Source: Kalmusia sp. IMI 367209
Taxonomy: Eukaryota > Ascomycota > Dothideomycetes > Pleosporales > Didymosphaeriaceae
Assembly (NCBI GenBank): GCA_027946365.1
Contig: JAPEUQ010000007.1
Location: 372,001-436,000, forward strand
Direction of reading: 5' to 3'
Length of the DNA: 64,000 nucleotides
The translations under genes and the position numbers were made by a program. Under the pieces are notes generated by a model. It was not told where the DNA came from, searched no databases, and worked only from the letters and a program-made list of their open reading frames with translations. Positions 1-9,821 of the stretch are shown in pieces. Numbering within the stretch: position 1 is the stretch's first letter; each line of letters opens with the position of its first letter.

Positions 1-2676
1 ACGGAAGTATCAAGCGACCACAAGATTGGCGGTATACTTGCTCAAGATTTTGCTACAAAGAAGACGGTACAGCCATCGTCCACGGACCCCCTTCCACCAG
101 AAGTTACAACCGTGGAGGGAAGCGGGTATTATTCAGACTCCGACTCAAGCGACGCTTCGAGTCGTGGACCTGTTACGCACGCTCCCGAAGTAACAGTTCA
201 GAAGCCAGCGGCACAAATCACCCCAGAACCAGAACCAAAGACTTTGACAAACCCGGTTGAAACTCGACCAGCAGCTAATGAAATACCTGCAATCGCCGTT
301 CAACCCGCAAGTCCGTACCTCCCTGAGGATCATGTGGTCGAGTTGGTTCCCAAAGCACCGCGTCCATTTGTCCCTGGAGGATGGGACGACGACGATGATG
401 ATGCATCCGAGCCTGAAACCCAAGTCAAGCAACCCACGGTTGCAGCTTCGGCACTTAACCCTCCATCCATCACTATCGAAATCCCTGTGCGTCCGGTGGA
501 AGATGACTCATCGGATGACAACAGCAGCGTTTACAGTGATGCTTATGAAGATTTGGAAGATGGTGAGGGTTTCGGCTCTATCGATGCAATCATGGAAAGC
601 CCGATATCAAGCTCCCGTTACGTGTCAAATCCCACAACTGCGCCGGCAGAGACTCGCTCACATGTTACAGGACTAGAATCCTCAAAGTGGGCCCCTGGCA
701 ATGCGCAGCCCGTGAAGGCTACTACACAGAGTGGCCGTGGAATTGAAAGCAAGGACCGGCAATACAAACAGCAGAACGCTGATTGGGATGCAGCTGAGCA
801 GTATCGGAGCGAGGCAAAGGACTTGCGAAAACAACAGACGCAAGGCGGACTCCTCATCGATAGACTCGCCACGAAAGAAGAGCCAAAGGCCCCTGGGAAG
901 GCATCAATAGCTGTCGCACGGACAGAGCAGAAGCAAGAGCGCGGCGCTCAGGTTGAGTCTACACCAAAACCATCTAAACAAGATCAGTCGCGCAGAGTTG
1001 AGCCTGCCACGAAAGCTCAAAGACAAGTACCCCCACCGCAGTCTGCCCGATCGCCCGCACAGCCCCGCAAATCTGCTATGAAGAAACCAGCGACCGGTTC
1101 ACCACAGGTAGCAGCCACAGCTGAAATTCCTCTGAGGAAGACTATGCGTGACCGAACGCCCATCACAACAACTGCAGAACCACAGATGCGGAAGACAATG
1201 CGCGGCGCTGATGCTGCGCTTGCTGGCAGAGGCTCGCCTGGGCTAGCTGGGTCACGGCAGAGCATGCCCCTAATGGATACAAAATCTCCCAGAGGTGCCC
1301 TGCAAAAGAAACATCTGCCGGCAGCAGCTGCAGCTACCTCGGCAGCCAAACCCCGGCCTCAGAGCACATCGGGCGTCCCTTCCAGAGCCCAAGCTTTTAC
1401 TCCAGCTCCGACTTACGATAGCGATTCTGATGCTTCAATCAGTAGTTTTCAAAGGGAGCGACAACGATCTCGTAAAGCACGGAACAACACCGGTGCATAT
1501 ACTATGCGCTCATCCATGCGGTCGGGTCCAACTCCAACAATGCGAGCCCCGCCTCCTGTACGATCCATCTCGCCACCTCCCACAACATCACCGCCTCCGT
1601 CAACGCTTAGGAAGTCCATGCGGCCAACATCTCCAACTCCGGAATCCCCAGGCGGTGTGAAGTCATCCCGGTTCAGTATTAGATCTCTATCTCCTGCAGG
1701 TCGATTTAGACGTAGGAGTACAGCGGACTCCATACCGCCTGTGCCACCTGTGCAGGCGCCTCCACCAAAGAAGGCTACTAATAAGAAGTCAATGTTCGGC
1801 AAATCATCCGATTCTAAGCCACCTCCCGCCAGAGCATCGCGGCCCAACTTCAAGAGTCGCATCACAGACTCTAGCGACGAGGAAAGCGATCGACCACGGC
1901 GATTCCAAAGCCGATTCGCTGACTCTGATTCCGAAGACGAGGACTTTGAATTACCCCAAGGTCTTGCGCCCGTCCGAGGAATTCCAAAGCGCCCTGGCGA
2001 AGAAGACGGCGATTCTACAGACCTCGAAGATGAGACAAGCGACGCTGAGCCCTCGTCAGCACCAGTAACAAACGGCAATAGCACGGGTAAAACCCCAGCC
2101 ACGAACGGGTCCACTCATTTGCAAGGTACAAGCTTGGCTTCGGGTTCTCTTCGCAAGCAAGGGGCAGAGCTACCGAGTTTTGATGCTGGGAAGAAGTCGA
2201 AACCAAAACGAGGATTCTTCGGACTGGGACGAAAGAAAAACTCCTATCTTGCCGATGCAGAAGCCGATGCACGAGACGCTCCGTCTTCGGACATTCCCAT
2301 GCCCCCAGAACAGCGGAACCGCGATCTCAATCGACCTCTAACCCCTATCGGGGAGGATAGGGACCTTGACACTGGTGAGACAATCAAACACCCTCCAAAA
2401 TCGCGCGCATTTTCGCCACCTTTGGAGCGCGCTGTATCAGACTCGTGGCCACTACCTCAGCCTCCTAGTCTTAGAGAAGCCCAGCGGCCTCAGAGCGCAG
2501 ATGGCCCCATGCAACGAAAATCGAATCGCCCGATCCTCGTCAAGAGAAACCCTTCTCAAATATCACAGGCTCATACAGAGGTTGACCCCAAATCCGGAAA
2601 GGAAGTTAGTTTCGGGCGTACGGGCAAGAAGAAGAAATTCCAAGGCTTGAGGCGGGTCTTGGGCCTCAACGATTGA
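1..2676 (+). CDS. Low-complexity Ser/Pro-rich protein, 5' truncated
   Basis: The frame is open from the first base of the window, so the gene starts upstream; 891 residues are visible. I do not recognise a catalytic domain. The chain is rich in Ser, Pro, Asp and Arg and is probably disordered. It has a recurring short motif of the type RK(T/S)MR or (S/T)MR (at least five copies between about nt 1130 and 1630). It also has two related acidic segments, SRITDSSDEESD and SRFADSDSEDED, followed by PVRGIPKRPGEEDGDSTDLE. The C-terminus is basic (GKKKKFQGLRRVLGLND). From general knowledge, proteins with this acidic, basic-tailed layout occur widely in Pezizomycotina as hypothetical proteins. The function is unknown. 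Shorter overlapping readings on both strands are frame shadows. Confidence 0.85.
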   Translation, partial: TEVSSDHKIGGILAQDFATKKTVQPSSTDPLPPEVTTVEGSGYYSDSDSSDASSRGPVTHAPEVTVQKPAAQITPEPEPKTLTNPVETRPAANEIPAIAVQPASPYLPEDHVVELVPKAPRPFVPGGWDDDDDDASEPETQVKQPTVAASALNPPSITIEIPVRPVEDDSSDDNSSVYSDAYEDLEDGEGFGSIDAIMESPISSSRYVSNPTTAPAETRSHVTGLESSKWAPGNAQPVKATTQSGRGIESKDRQYKQQNADWDAAEQYRSEAKDLRKQQTQGGLLIDRLATKEEPKAPGKASIAVARTEQKQERGAQVESTPKPSKQDQSRRVEPATKAQRQVPPPQSARSPAQPRKSAMKKPATGSPQVAATAEIPLRKTMRDRTPITTTAEPQMRKTMRGADAALAGRGSPGLAGSRQSMPLMDTKSPRGALQKKHLPAAAAATSAAKPRPQSTSGVPSRAQAFTPAPTYDSDSDASISSFQRERQRSRKARNNTGAYTMRSSMRSGPTPTMRAPPPVRSISPPPTTSPPPSTLRKSMRPTSPTPESPGGVKSSRFSIRSLSPAGRFRRRSTADSIPPVPPVQAPPPKKATNKKSMFGKSSDSKPPPARASRPNFKSRITDSSDEESDRPRRFQSRFADSDSEDEDFELPQGLAPVRGIPKRPGEEDGDSTDLEDETSDAEPSSAPVTNGNSTGKTPATNGSTHLQGTSLASGSLRKQGAELPSFDAGKKSKPKRGFFGLGRKKNSYLADAEADARDAPSSDIPMPPEQRNRDLNRPLTPIGEDRDLDTGETIKHPPKSRAFSPPLERAVSDSWPLPQPPSLREAQRPQSADGPMQRKSNRPILVKRNPSQISQAHTEVDPKSGKEVSFGRTGKKKKFQGLRRVLGLND

Positions 2677-3760
2677 GCTTGTTAAAGCTAAAGGCTAACA
2701 TGCTTAGTAGAGCTCCAAGATCTCGCTCTGCTTCGCAATTTGTGCATCCACACTCACCGAAGCGCCATAGACGCGCGATATCTTCTACCACGTCTAGCCA
2801 CTCGTATATGTCGGTCAATTCCTTTGTTCGTGCTTCGGTGATCTTGCTAGGGTGTTATAGGCCCGAGCACATACCACCAAATCACCACGATTGATGTACA
2901 TCACTATTTCCTTTCACCGCCTCGTCTACTACACCGACGACCTTCGGGCTGTTTCCTTGTTTTACTGTCTGGCCGGCCTTTTGTGGGTAAGGGGCACAAA
3001 AGAGATACCAATTTGGAGACTACTAGGTTTGGGTAGGACGGCTACCCAGGAGTTTGGATTTGCCCATATTCGCGGCGTCCTACTCCATCTTTGTAGATGT
3101 TTGACGATTTGGATACATAAGTGGTCTTCGATTCTGGCGGCGTGTACGATGTAAGCAGGTAATATTTAATGTTTGATTGGAATGTTGTTCCAGTGTCTTT
3201 GTCAGTGTGACGATCGTCCCCAAGCTGAAGTCAACCTTCGTGGTTGGTTAAGGTCTTAGCGCGAGCCGTGAAATAGGATGGGGTGACACGGACAGTAGCA
3301 CCAATGTGACAGCTTCCACTGCATAGTTTTCAGTACCACAACGCTGTGTGCTATCGCCCGACCAAGCCTTCTCATCATGTCCCTTCACACGAAGCAACTC
3401 GCGTGCTCATTTCTACGCCGTGATGCATCGCAGACGCTAGGGTTCCCGGAATTATCGCTCGAGCCTATGCCTAGTAGATAGGAGCTGATATATTGTCCAA
3501 CACCCAGACGAGTCTCATTGGCTGCGCCATACGAGCTGGGTCATGACACGTCCATTGGTCGTCTATTCTCAGCGCTAACAAAGCTACGCGAGCTCAAAAG
3601 CAGGAATGGACATCGTGAGTGGGTGTGCCTGCCGCGGAATGCGAGAAAGTCCTACAACGTGCGCAGTCGACAGGATCCCATATAAAAGCAGGTTCTCAAG
3701 TCGGACCACAAGCAGGCTTCCATCTCGCCTTCTCACTGTCGCTCTCGCAAAATCGCAAAC
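2677..3760. other. Intergenic, no gene seen
   Basis: This is the 3' flank of the first gene and the promoter of the BYS1 gene. The open readings here lack homology, good starts or splice structure. Only the TATA element at 3681 is noted. Confidence 0.6.
3681..3687 (+). promoter_or_regulatory. TATA box of the BYS1 gene
   Basis: A TATAAAA sequence lies about 74 bases before the ATG at 3761, a normal spacing for a fungal TATA element. Confidence 0.5.
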
Positions 3761-4359
3761 ATGAAGCACGCACTCGCCTTCCTATCCGCCATTGCGAGCG
3801 TCCACGCTCTCGGCCGCGCGATCGTAACTAACCAGTGCGACGACGACCTCTGTACGTCTCACCATCCCTCCATCCCCCTCCCAGCACCGAAAAATTAACC
3901 AAGCGTGATCATAAAGATCTCTACTCGTCCTCAGGAGCCCAAATCACCCTCTCAAAAGACGTCTCCTACAGCGAAATCTACGCCCCCACACCCTCCACCC
4001 TGACCCTCACCCCCATCCAAAACAGCACCTGGCAGACCATCCTCACCTACCACATCGCCAACGCAAGCGTAGCATGGAGTCTCAGCGACGTCGGCGGCGG
4101 CGATGCGTTCGCGGGCCGCAAAATCACCGTCAAGCCCAGCGATGCCGCCTGCGAGGAGGTCGTGTGGGCGTATGGGAAGCCGCCTCCTGCTCCTGGCGCT
4201 GGGGAGAAGGTCTGTGGCGAGGAGAGCGATCTCGAGGTTAGCCTTTGCAGTGGGCATTGTTTGCCTAGTTGGTGGAGTTGTGGGAATGCGGCGCCGGGGG
4301 ATGCGAGGGTTTGTTGTACGCATTGTATTGGGAGTCATCATTGTGTTGCGGCGCCGTAA
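3761..4359 (+). CDS. BYS1-domain small secreted protein
   Basis: Exons are 3761-3851 and 3917-4359 (177 aa). The 65-nt intron has GTACGT, a TTAAC branch-like site and an AG whose phase restores the frame. The first 17 or so residues form a signal peptide (hydrophobic run ending VHALG). The mature part follows the Blastomyces yeast-phase-specific protein 1 (BYS1) pattern: AIVTNQCDDDLYLYS, a GRKITVKPS core, then CGEESDLEVSLC near where the family usually ends. Such proteins are secreted and resemble thaumatin-like folds; a molecular function is not established. The last 35 or so residues are an extra Cys-rich tail (CSGHCLPSWWSC through CCTHCIGSHHC) that I do not recognise. It may be a real extension, or read-through past a lost original stop. 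Confidence 0.8.
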
Positions 4360-4804
4360 GGGGGGTGGGTGAGTTTCTCGTATGAGGGAGTGCGGTGATG
4401 TGTTCTCCCTGGTCGGCTCGGCGGGTGCGAGGTTGCGGGTCGCGTCGTGCTCATGGGGAGGGATCCTGGTTTGAAGTTGGAGGAGCGCCGTTGGGGAATA
4501 GCAACAAAGATTAATGGCTAAACATGAACATAGTTGGATATAGATTTAAACGTAATTATGAGAATCTACCAGTTTCGATTGCTCGTTTTACTAGGTCCAA
4601 AGGTATCTGTGACGTTATGAGGCAGGAACTTAATAACAGGATGCTACTAATGCATTACATAATACTGAGTTATTCCCTTTCTATCTTATTCATCAAGATA
4701 TTACCTCTGTGACGCTGCAGGCGTCTTCTAAAGTTCTATAAGTGCGATAGCAAAACTGAATATAGAGATCATCAATCCTTCGCGATACTATCCAGGATGC
4801 TTTT

Positions 4805-6969
4805 TCACCCGCTTCTTTCCATTATCCGTCGACCACTAGGATCCGTTATAATGCTTGCTTTGATCCCCGAAGCTGTCTTTCGGAGCCCACTATCCGTCTG
4901 TCTGCCACCTGAGGCTGTTTGAAACTCGACCGCTTGCCCGCTCGCCAATGGGTGTAGTAGAGGAGCAAGAACAGAGTGCTTGAACGACAACTGTCTTCCT
5001 CTACTCGTGATCATAGTGCTTATCAGAACTGCAATAGACATTGCGAGTAAGAACAGCGGAAGGGTGATCCACACCCAGCGGACCTTGATGAAAGTCTCGG
5101 GAGCGAGAACCTGTCCTGTTTCTTCACCAGCATTAACATTGTCTGTGCTGCGGATAAAGTCCGAAGCCGTCGCTGCGATGCGGTCGAAAGCTACGGGCCA
5201 ATCCGTCACATCGACCAGGTTTTGGATGAATTTTTGAAACGAGGTTGAGTACGCTACCAGTTCGATCGTTGATGCAAGGTTCGCTGTGGTTTTCGGACCA
5301 ATGAGGGCGGTGAAGTTCGACCCTTCTAGCCAGGGTGCAATGACCTCGGTATCATTGTATGTGTTTTCTCCAGTCTTGATCAGCATCCGCTCAATGATGG
5401 ACTCTGTCTTCAATTCCCCGTTGCTTATCTTCGGCTTCTTGTAGGTTCGGGCGCAGTAACTCAGCCGGCAGTGCGTCAATGTGGTATTGTAGGTCTCAAG
5501 TTCATCGAGAAAGTTACCTACAGTCCCATACGGAGTGGTGTGTGAGGTCAAAAAGCATGTGAAGGTATCGATAGTGTCGAAATCCTCGCTATTCCCGCCG
5601 AGGCCTTTACGATCGAAGCCGGAAGTACAGAATCGGTACCTGCTCTGGTGGAATGAACTATTGAACGTTCCATTCGGTGACAAGTCAACTATGCCCATGA
5701 AGGTATTGTTGGTATCGCCGAATATAGCGTCTGGTGCGAGATTTGTGGACGTCTGGTTTCTCTGCTGCCCCAATCCGTGTAGGTGGGTTGTGTTCTCCAC
5801 TGTATCCATGTAAAGGGTGAGACCAATGGCTGGGAAACCTTCCTTCGAACGGCTGCAATTCATGCCATAACCTAGCGTAGTATCAAGCTTTGCTGCGCTC
5901 TCAGCGGCGACTCTAAATGATTTTAGTTCGTTGTAGACGGTTTCGTTCCCGCGGGATGAGTCGGGTACGCTTTCGCGGACGTAGTATTTGCAGCCGAACT
6001 TGTCATTCACCAGCAACTTTTCAGACTCGCAGACAGAGCGAGCCCCTAGCGTAGTCATATCGCTGAAGGAACATTCCGACGTTGGGCAGTACATGTTAGA
6101 TGTGAATGTTGAAGGCCGTCCAGCCATCGACGCCATCATGCCGATCGTTAGAGAGAACTGCCCTGCAAGGTGTTATTCTCAATCCGGCGCTTTTTGAACA
6201 CTTTACAAGACAACTCACCATTGACATCCGGGTCGGCTCCGCCGTAGAATTGCCAATCAGACAGGGAGGCCGTGCCTCTCATAGTAGCGGGCTTGTACTC
6301 AAAGGTTGTGTTATACTTGGAATTGGCGATGACTTCCAGTGGTCTCGTATCGAACCGAATCACCTGCTGGGTGAACGGTTCGAATGCAAGCATCAGGAGC
6401 GTGACTGCAGCTGCCACGCTCGACAGTAACGCCGTCCCCTTCACCTTCCACAGAAGCAACATCGCTCCCATAGGGCCTCTACTCGCATCGTCAAAGTCTT
6501 GCATGTGACTTAGCGTCCGCGGTCTTTCGAAGTATCTCCATTTCAGCTGGCTTAGAGACGCAGCTAACGGTACGACCAGAGCTGATTTCGCGATAGTAGA
6601 GAAGATGGCGACGAGAGATGCGGGCTGGATGGAAAACGACCAGTCCAGCACGGCCTTACCACTTGCATACCTAAGGACTGCGATGATGGCTCCTGTACTT
6701 GTTACAGCAATGATGACCGCGGCCACTTCCCACCACCAGTCAAATTGAGGGATTTGCTTTTTGATCGGGAATCTGGGCATTGGTTTTTGCGCAGAACGGT
6801 CATCGTCATTAGCTTTGTCATTCTGCTGAACACGCGAGTAAGCCAATGAGGCTTGCGATGGTGTTCTTGATACGGAGAACTCCTCGAGCGGGATGTGCGA
6901 CAGTGGGGCTCGCTCGTCTGATTGGCGACGCGAAGATATTGGCGAAATGGAACCTCGTGGACCGTTCAT
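4805..6969 (-). CDS. DUF3176 integral membrane protein
   Basis: Exons on the minus strand are 6969-6219 and 6162-4805 (702 aa), joined across a 56-nt GTGAGT...TTGCAG intron with exact phase. The N-terminal 75 residues are polar. The DUF3176 signature follows: QFDWWWE leading into a membrane helix, a second helix with SQLKWRYFE, and HMQDFDDASRGPMGA before a third helix. A long extracytoplasmic region with many Asn glycosylation sequons and paired cysteines comes next. A fourth helix (WVWITLPLFLLAMSIAVL) lies near residue 620, with a short polar tail. The family is common in filamentous ascomycetes and its role is unknown. The gene is intact; the reading on the opposite strand is a shadow. Confidence 0.92.
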
Positions 6970-8094
6970 ACTGGTGACGAAGCAGGCAAATCGACGACTG
7001 CCGTCAGCAAATTGATATAAAGGAGGTTGGGGCTATGCTCTAGGCTTCAGCCACGATCGCTGGACGCCCTAAGTTTCAGGACCCCCGAAAGGATCCCAGA
7101 TATTTGCCATGGCTGAGCGTGGGGGCCATGCACGTGACTAGCCCACCGTGACTGGTCTACTTCAGCGTCTACCACAGCCGAAGTCATTAGCGCACTCGAT
7201 GAATAAATGCATTTCGACTTTCGTTCGGGTTGAATTAACCCGGCAGCTCATGGTATCTCGCCAAATGAACGAGCAAGATTTACGAAGGACGTTGATTGCC
7301 CTTTCCATTTCTATTGCGGGAGTGAAGGGATAATGCGCTCTTCGTAAGTGGGCTAGTAGACGACCCATCTCGGTCGTTGCTATGCTCGAAAAGACAACAG
7401 CTATAATAATAGTTTCTATCCTTCTCCGCAACTTTTACGGTACCCTCTTCCCTATCAAAATTATTGAGATAACTATTGTAACCTGCATCTCTTTTTGCAC
7501 GAACCCTCATTTTTACGGGACTACTCGACGGTAGTATGATGAGTAATGTGACTCACTTTTCTTACCCTAGCTCGTAGTTGGGCGTATAACGGCGGTGTCA
7601 GAATGCAGTACGCATCATTGAGAACCACGCTGCGGCTGTTTAATTTGTAAAGCGGCGTCATTGCTGATTGCATTCACTTACGCACAACTGCAATAGCGTT
7701 AGCAATGGCGCAGACTTTCATCATGGCCACACTTGACACAATCTGTCACTATTGTGGAGCTGCGTCCGTGCTTGACTCGGTTCCCGTGTAATCAAATTAC
7801 TTTTGGACGTGTATGATTGGCTAGATCGCGTACCCTTTTCGGACGCTGTTGAACAATGTTTTTCGAACGTAAGATCTAGTGCAGCACATTTTAATGGCAG
7901 ACGATAAGGGAGGACAACATCCCTGTGATCTTAGGTTAATGAACTATCAGCTGGAATATTAGTATCTAGGAAGCTGGGGAAAAGAAGTGCATATTGGGCC
8001 TGATATAAGTTCGAACTTCCATTATGCGTGCCTCAAATCACCTCTGTAAAACTACGTCTTATATACGCCAAAGAATTGAAAAACACGGATATCA
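6970..8094. other. Intergenic, no gene seen
   Basis: The small open readings here (for example near 7162-7510) lack starts in good context, homology or splice sites. I see no RNA gene or repeat. Confidence 0.6.
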
Positions 8095-8382
8095 TTATTG
8101 TTCAGTCTTTGGATTGATTGAGTAAGTTGTCAAAGCTGAATGCACCTGCGTTAGTTCGATTTCACTCCCTATATCTTGGCATGTCAGCAATGCGTTGGTG
8201 AAGATCAGCGAATCCAACGATAGCAATTCCAAATCGACTGCACGTACTCTAACAGACTCTATTGGCTCCCTTGACTGCGCCATCAACCCAAAATGAACAC
8301 CTGTATACAGATTGTTCTCATTGGCGATATCAGTCGCGACGGCGGTCAGACGTACGGGACTAATGACGGCGGGGATAGCCAA
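8095..8382 (-). pseudogene. Relic of an IgE-binding-like small secreted protein
   Basis: The 95-residue reading has no ATG start (TTG) and no intact signal peptide, yet it carries features of a common fungal small secreted protein family. These are a GVHFGLMAQ...PIE stretch like the family's LRSxSPIHF segment, a single central Cys, and ELTQVHSA like the family's FTQAHSA. The normal Gly-rich GGQQVYV section before that motif and the whole C-terminal third are missing. The upstream region contains a near signal-like segment in a shifted frame. I read this as a decayed copy; it could also be a chance open frame. Confidence 0.4.
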
Positions 8383-8399
8383 GGGAAGCCTACTGTACG

Positions 8400-8407
8400 T
8401 ATATAAG
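8400..8407 (+). promoter_or_regulatory. TATA box of the peroxidase gene
   Basis: A TATATAAG sequence lies about 60 bases before the peroxidase ATG at 8468. Confidence 0.5.
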
Positions 8408-8467
8408 ATGTGAGAGGAAGGGAAAATAGCAAAGCATCATCATAGGATTTGACTTCAGAATTGCAAC

Positions 8468-9435
8468 ATGAGAAGCATTATTCAGTTTGCGTTTATTACT
8501 TCCGTAGCAGCTTTCGCTGCCCCTAAGATTCCAGCATGGCACCCCCCTGGCTATGGCGAAGGTGTGAATTCCCGCACGCCAAAATACTCCCTTTCAAAGG
8601 AAACTAACGCTTTCAGTGCGTGGGCCCTGTCCCGGAATCAATGTCCTCGCCAACCACGATATCTTGCCTCGCAACGGTAGGAACATGGATCGAAAAATGA
8701 TTGTAGACGCTCTTTCTACATGGTACAATATAGCTGAGGATATCTCCGGTCCTCTTTTCGAGCGGGCACTCGGGACGACCCTTCGGCCCAACGCCACGAC
8801 CTTCGACATGACCGACATTCGCTTGCACACTACCGCCGAAGTTCATGCCATAGAAGAAGACGCTAGCTTCAGGTAAGAGTCGCTTCTCCATGGTCTTGTA
8901 TTATAAACCTAATCATGACTATGTGCTAGTCGTGCCGATTTCATCTGGGGTGACAATTACTCCCTGAACAAGACGGTTTGGGAACAAACGCGCTCTTTCT
9001 GGAAGGGGGATACAATCGATGTTGAGGAGTTTGGAAAGGCTGCAAATGCCCGCTATACTACATCGAAGGCTACGAATCGCGATTTCTATTTCCCTCAAGT
9101 GGAGATAATCGGAGCCGCGATGTCTTTCATGACAAACGTGCTCGGTGACGCTGTAGCTGGCACAGTGCCTACGCGGTTTGTAGATGAGTGGATCGGTGAG
9201 TGATGTGTCATTCATCCAGTAGTCGTATGGTACTTTCTTTGTATGTCCAAGCTAACGTATAGCAGTGCTGGAGCGATTGCCGGCAGATTTTGGCTGGAGC
9301 ACGAGCAAGCGAGTTACAAATGGTACGACCGTCGGGGATTTGGCCCGGAGAATATTCGTAGCTTCTGGTCTGCCTCCAACAGCGGGTTCAAAGGTCAAAC
9401 GTAGCGGTTCCATGCACGCTGGCGTTTGGTTTTAG
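8468..9435 (+). CDS. Heme-thiolate peroxidase (chloroperoxidase/UPO family)
   Basis: Exons are 8468-8561, 8617-8872, 8930-9195 and 9266-9435 (261 aa); all phases agree. A signal peptide covers about residues 1-17. The family hallmark RGPCPGINVLANHDILPRNG follows. Cys36 of the PCP motif should be the axial thiolate ligand of the heme. The second hallmark, normally E-H-D-A-S-L-S-R, reads EEDASFSRAD, so the usual His is Glu. The mature enzyme would be extracellular and use peroxide to halogenate or oxygenate substrates. The last intron ends in TAGCAG, a tandem acceptor: splicing at 9262 instead of 9265 adds one Ala. The length suits the short form of the family (Peroxidase_2). The gene appears intact. 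Confidence 0.9.
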
Positions 9436-9821
9436 GATTTAGGCTAAGCTCTTCAGTTGAGCTCCAGTCAGTGATGAACATGTTCATGGTGGAAATTAAC
9501 AGCGTGAAAAGTATGTTTAGGTAGGTAGATAGTTGAAAAAATAGGTAGAAATAGGAGTTTCACTCCCTACTAGTATACTTAAAGTGTGATCTGTTTAATG
9601 GATGGAAGCTACTTGATTTAGATATTTGTGGAGGATTCCGAAACAGGTGCGAACTAGAGAGAGACTTTTTGGGGGGTATTGAAAGGTGAAATGCAGTGAA
9701 AGAATAGCTTGCATCTAAGTGAAGCATCCCATGATTGCATCTGCGAAACAAAGAGAAAACTGGTATTTGACCTTGGAATATTAGTCTACACACTGCCGAC
9801 CCTTACGTGATCAAGCAACCA
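9436..9821. other. Intergenic between convergent genes
   Basis: This stretch lies between the stop of the peroxidase and the end of the protease locus. No supported feature is seen. Confidence 0.6.
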
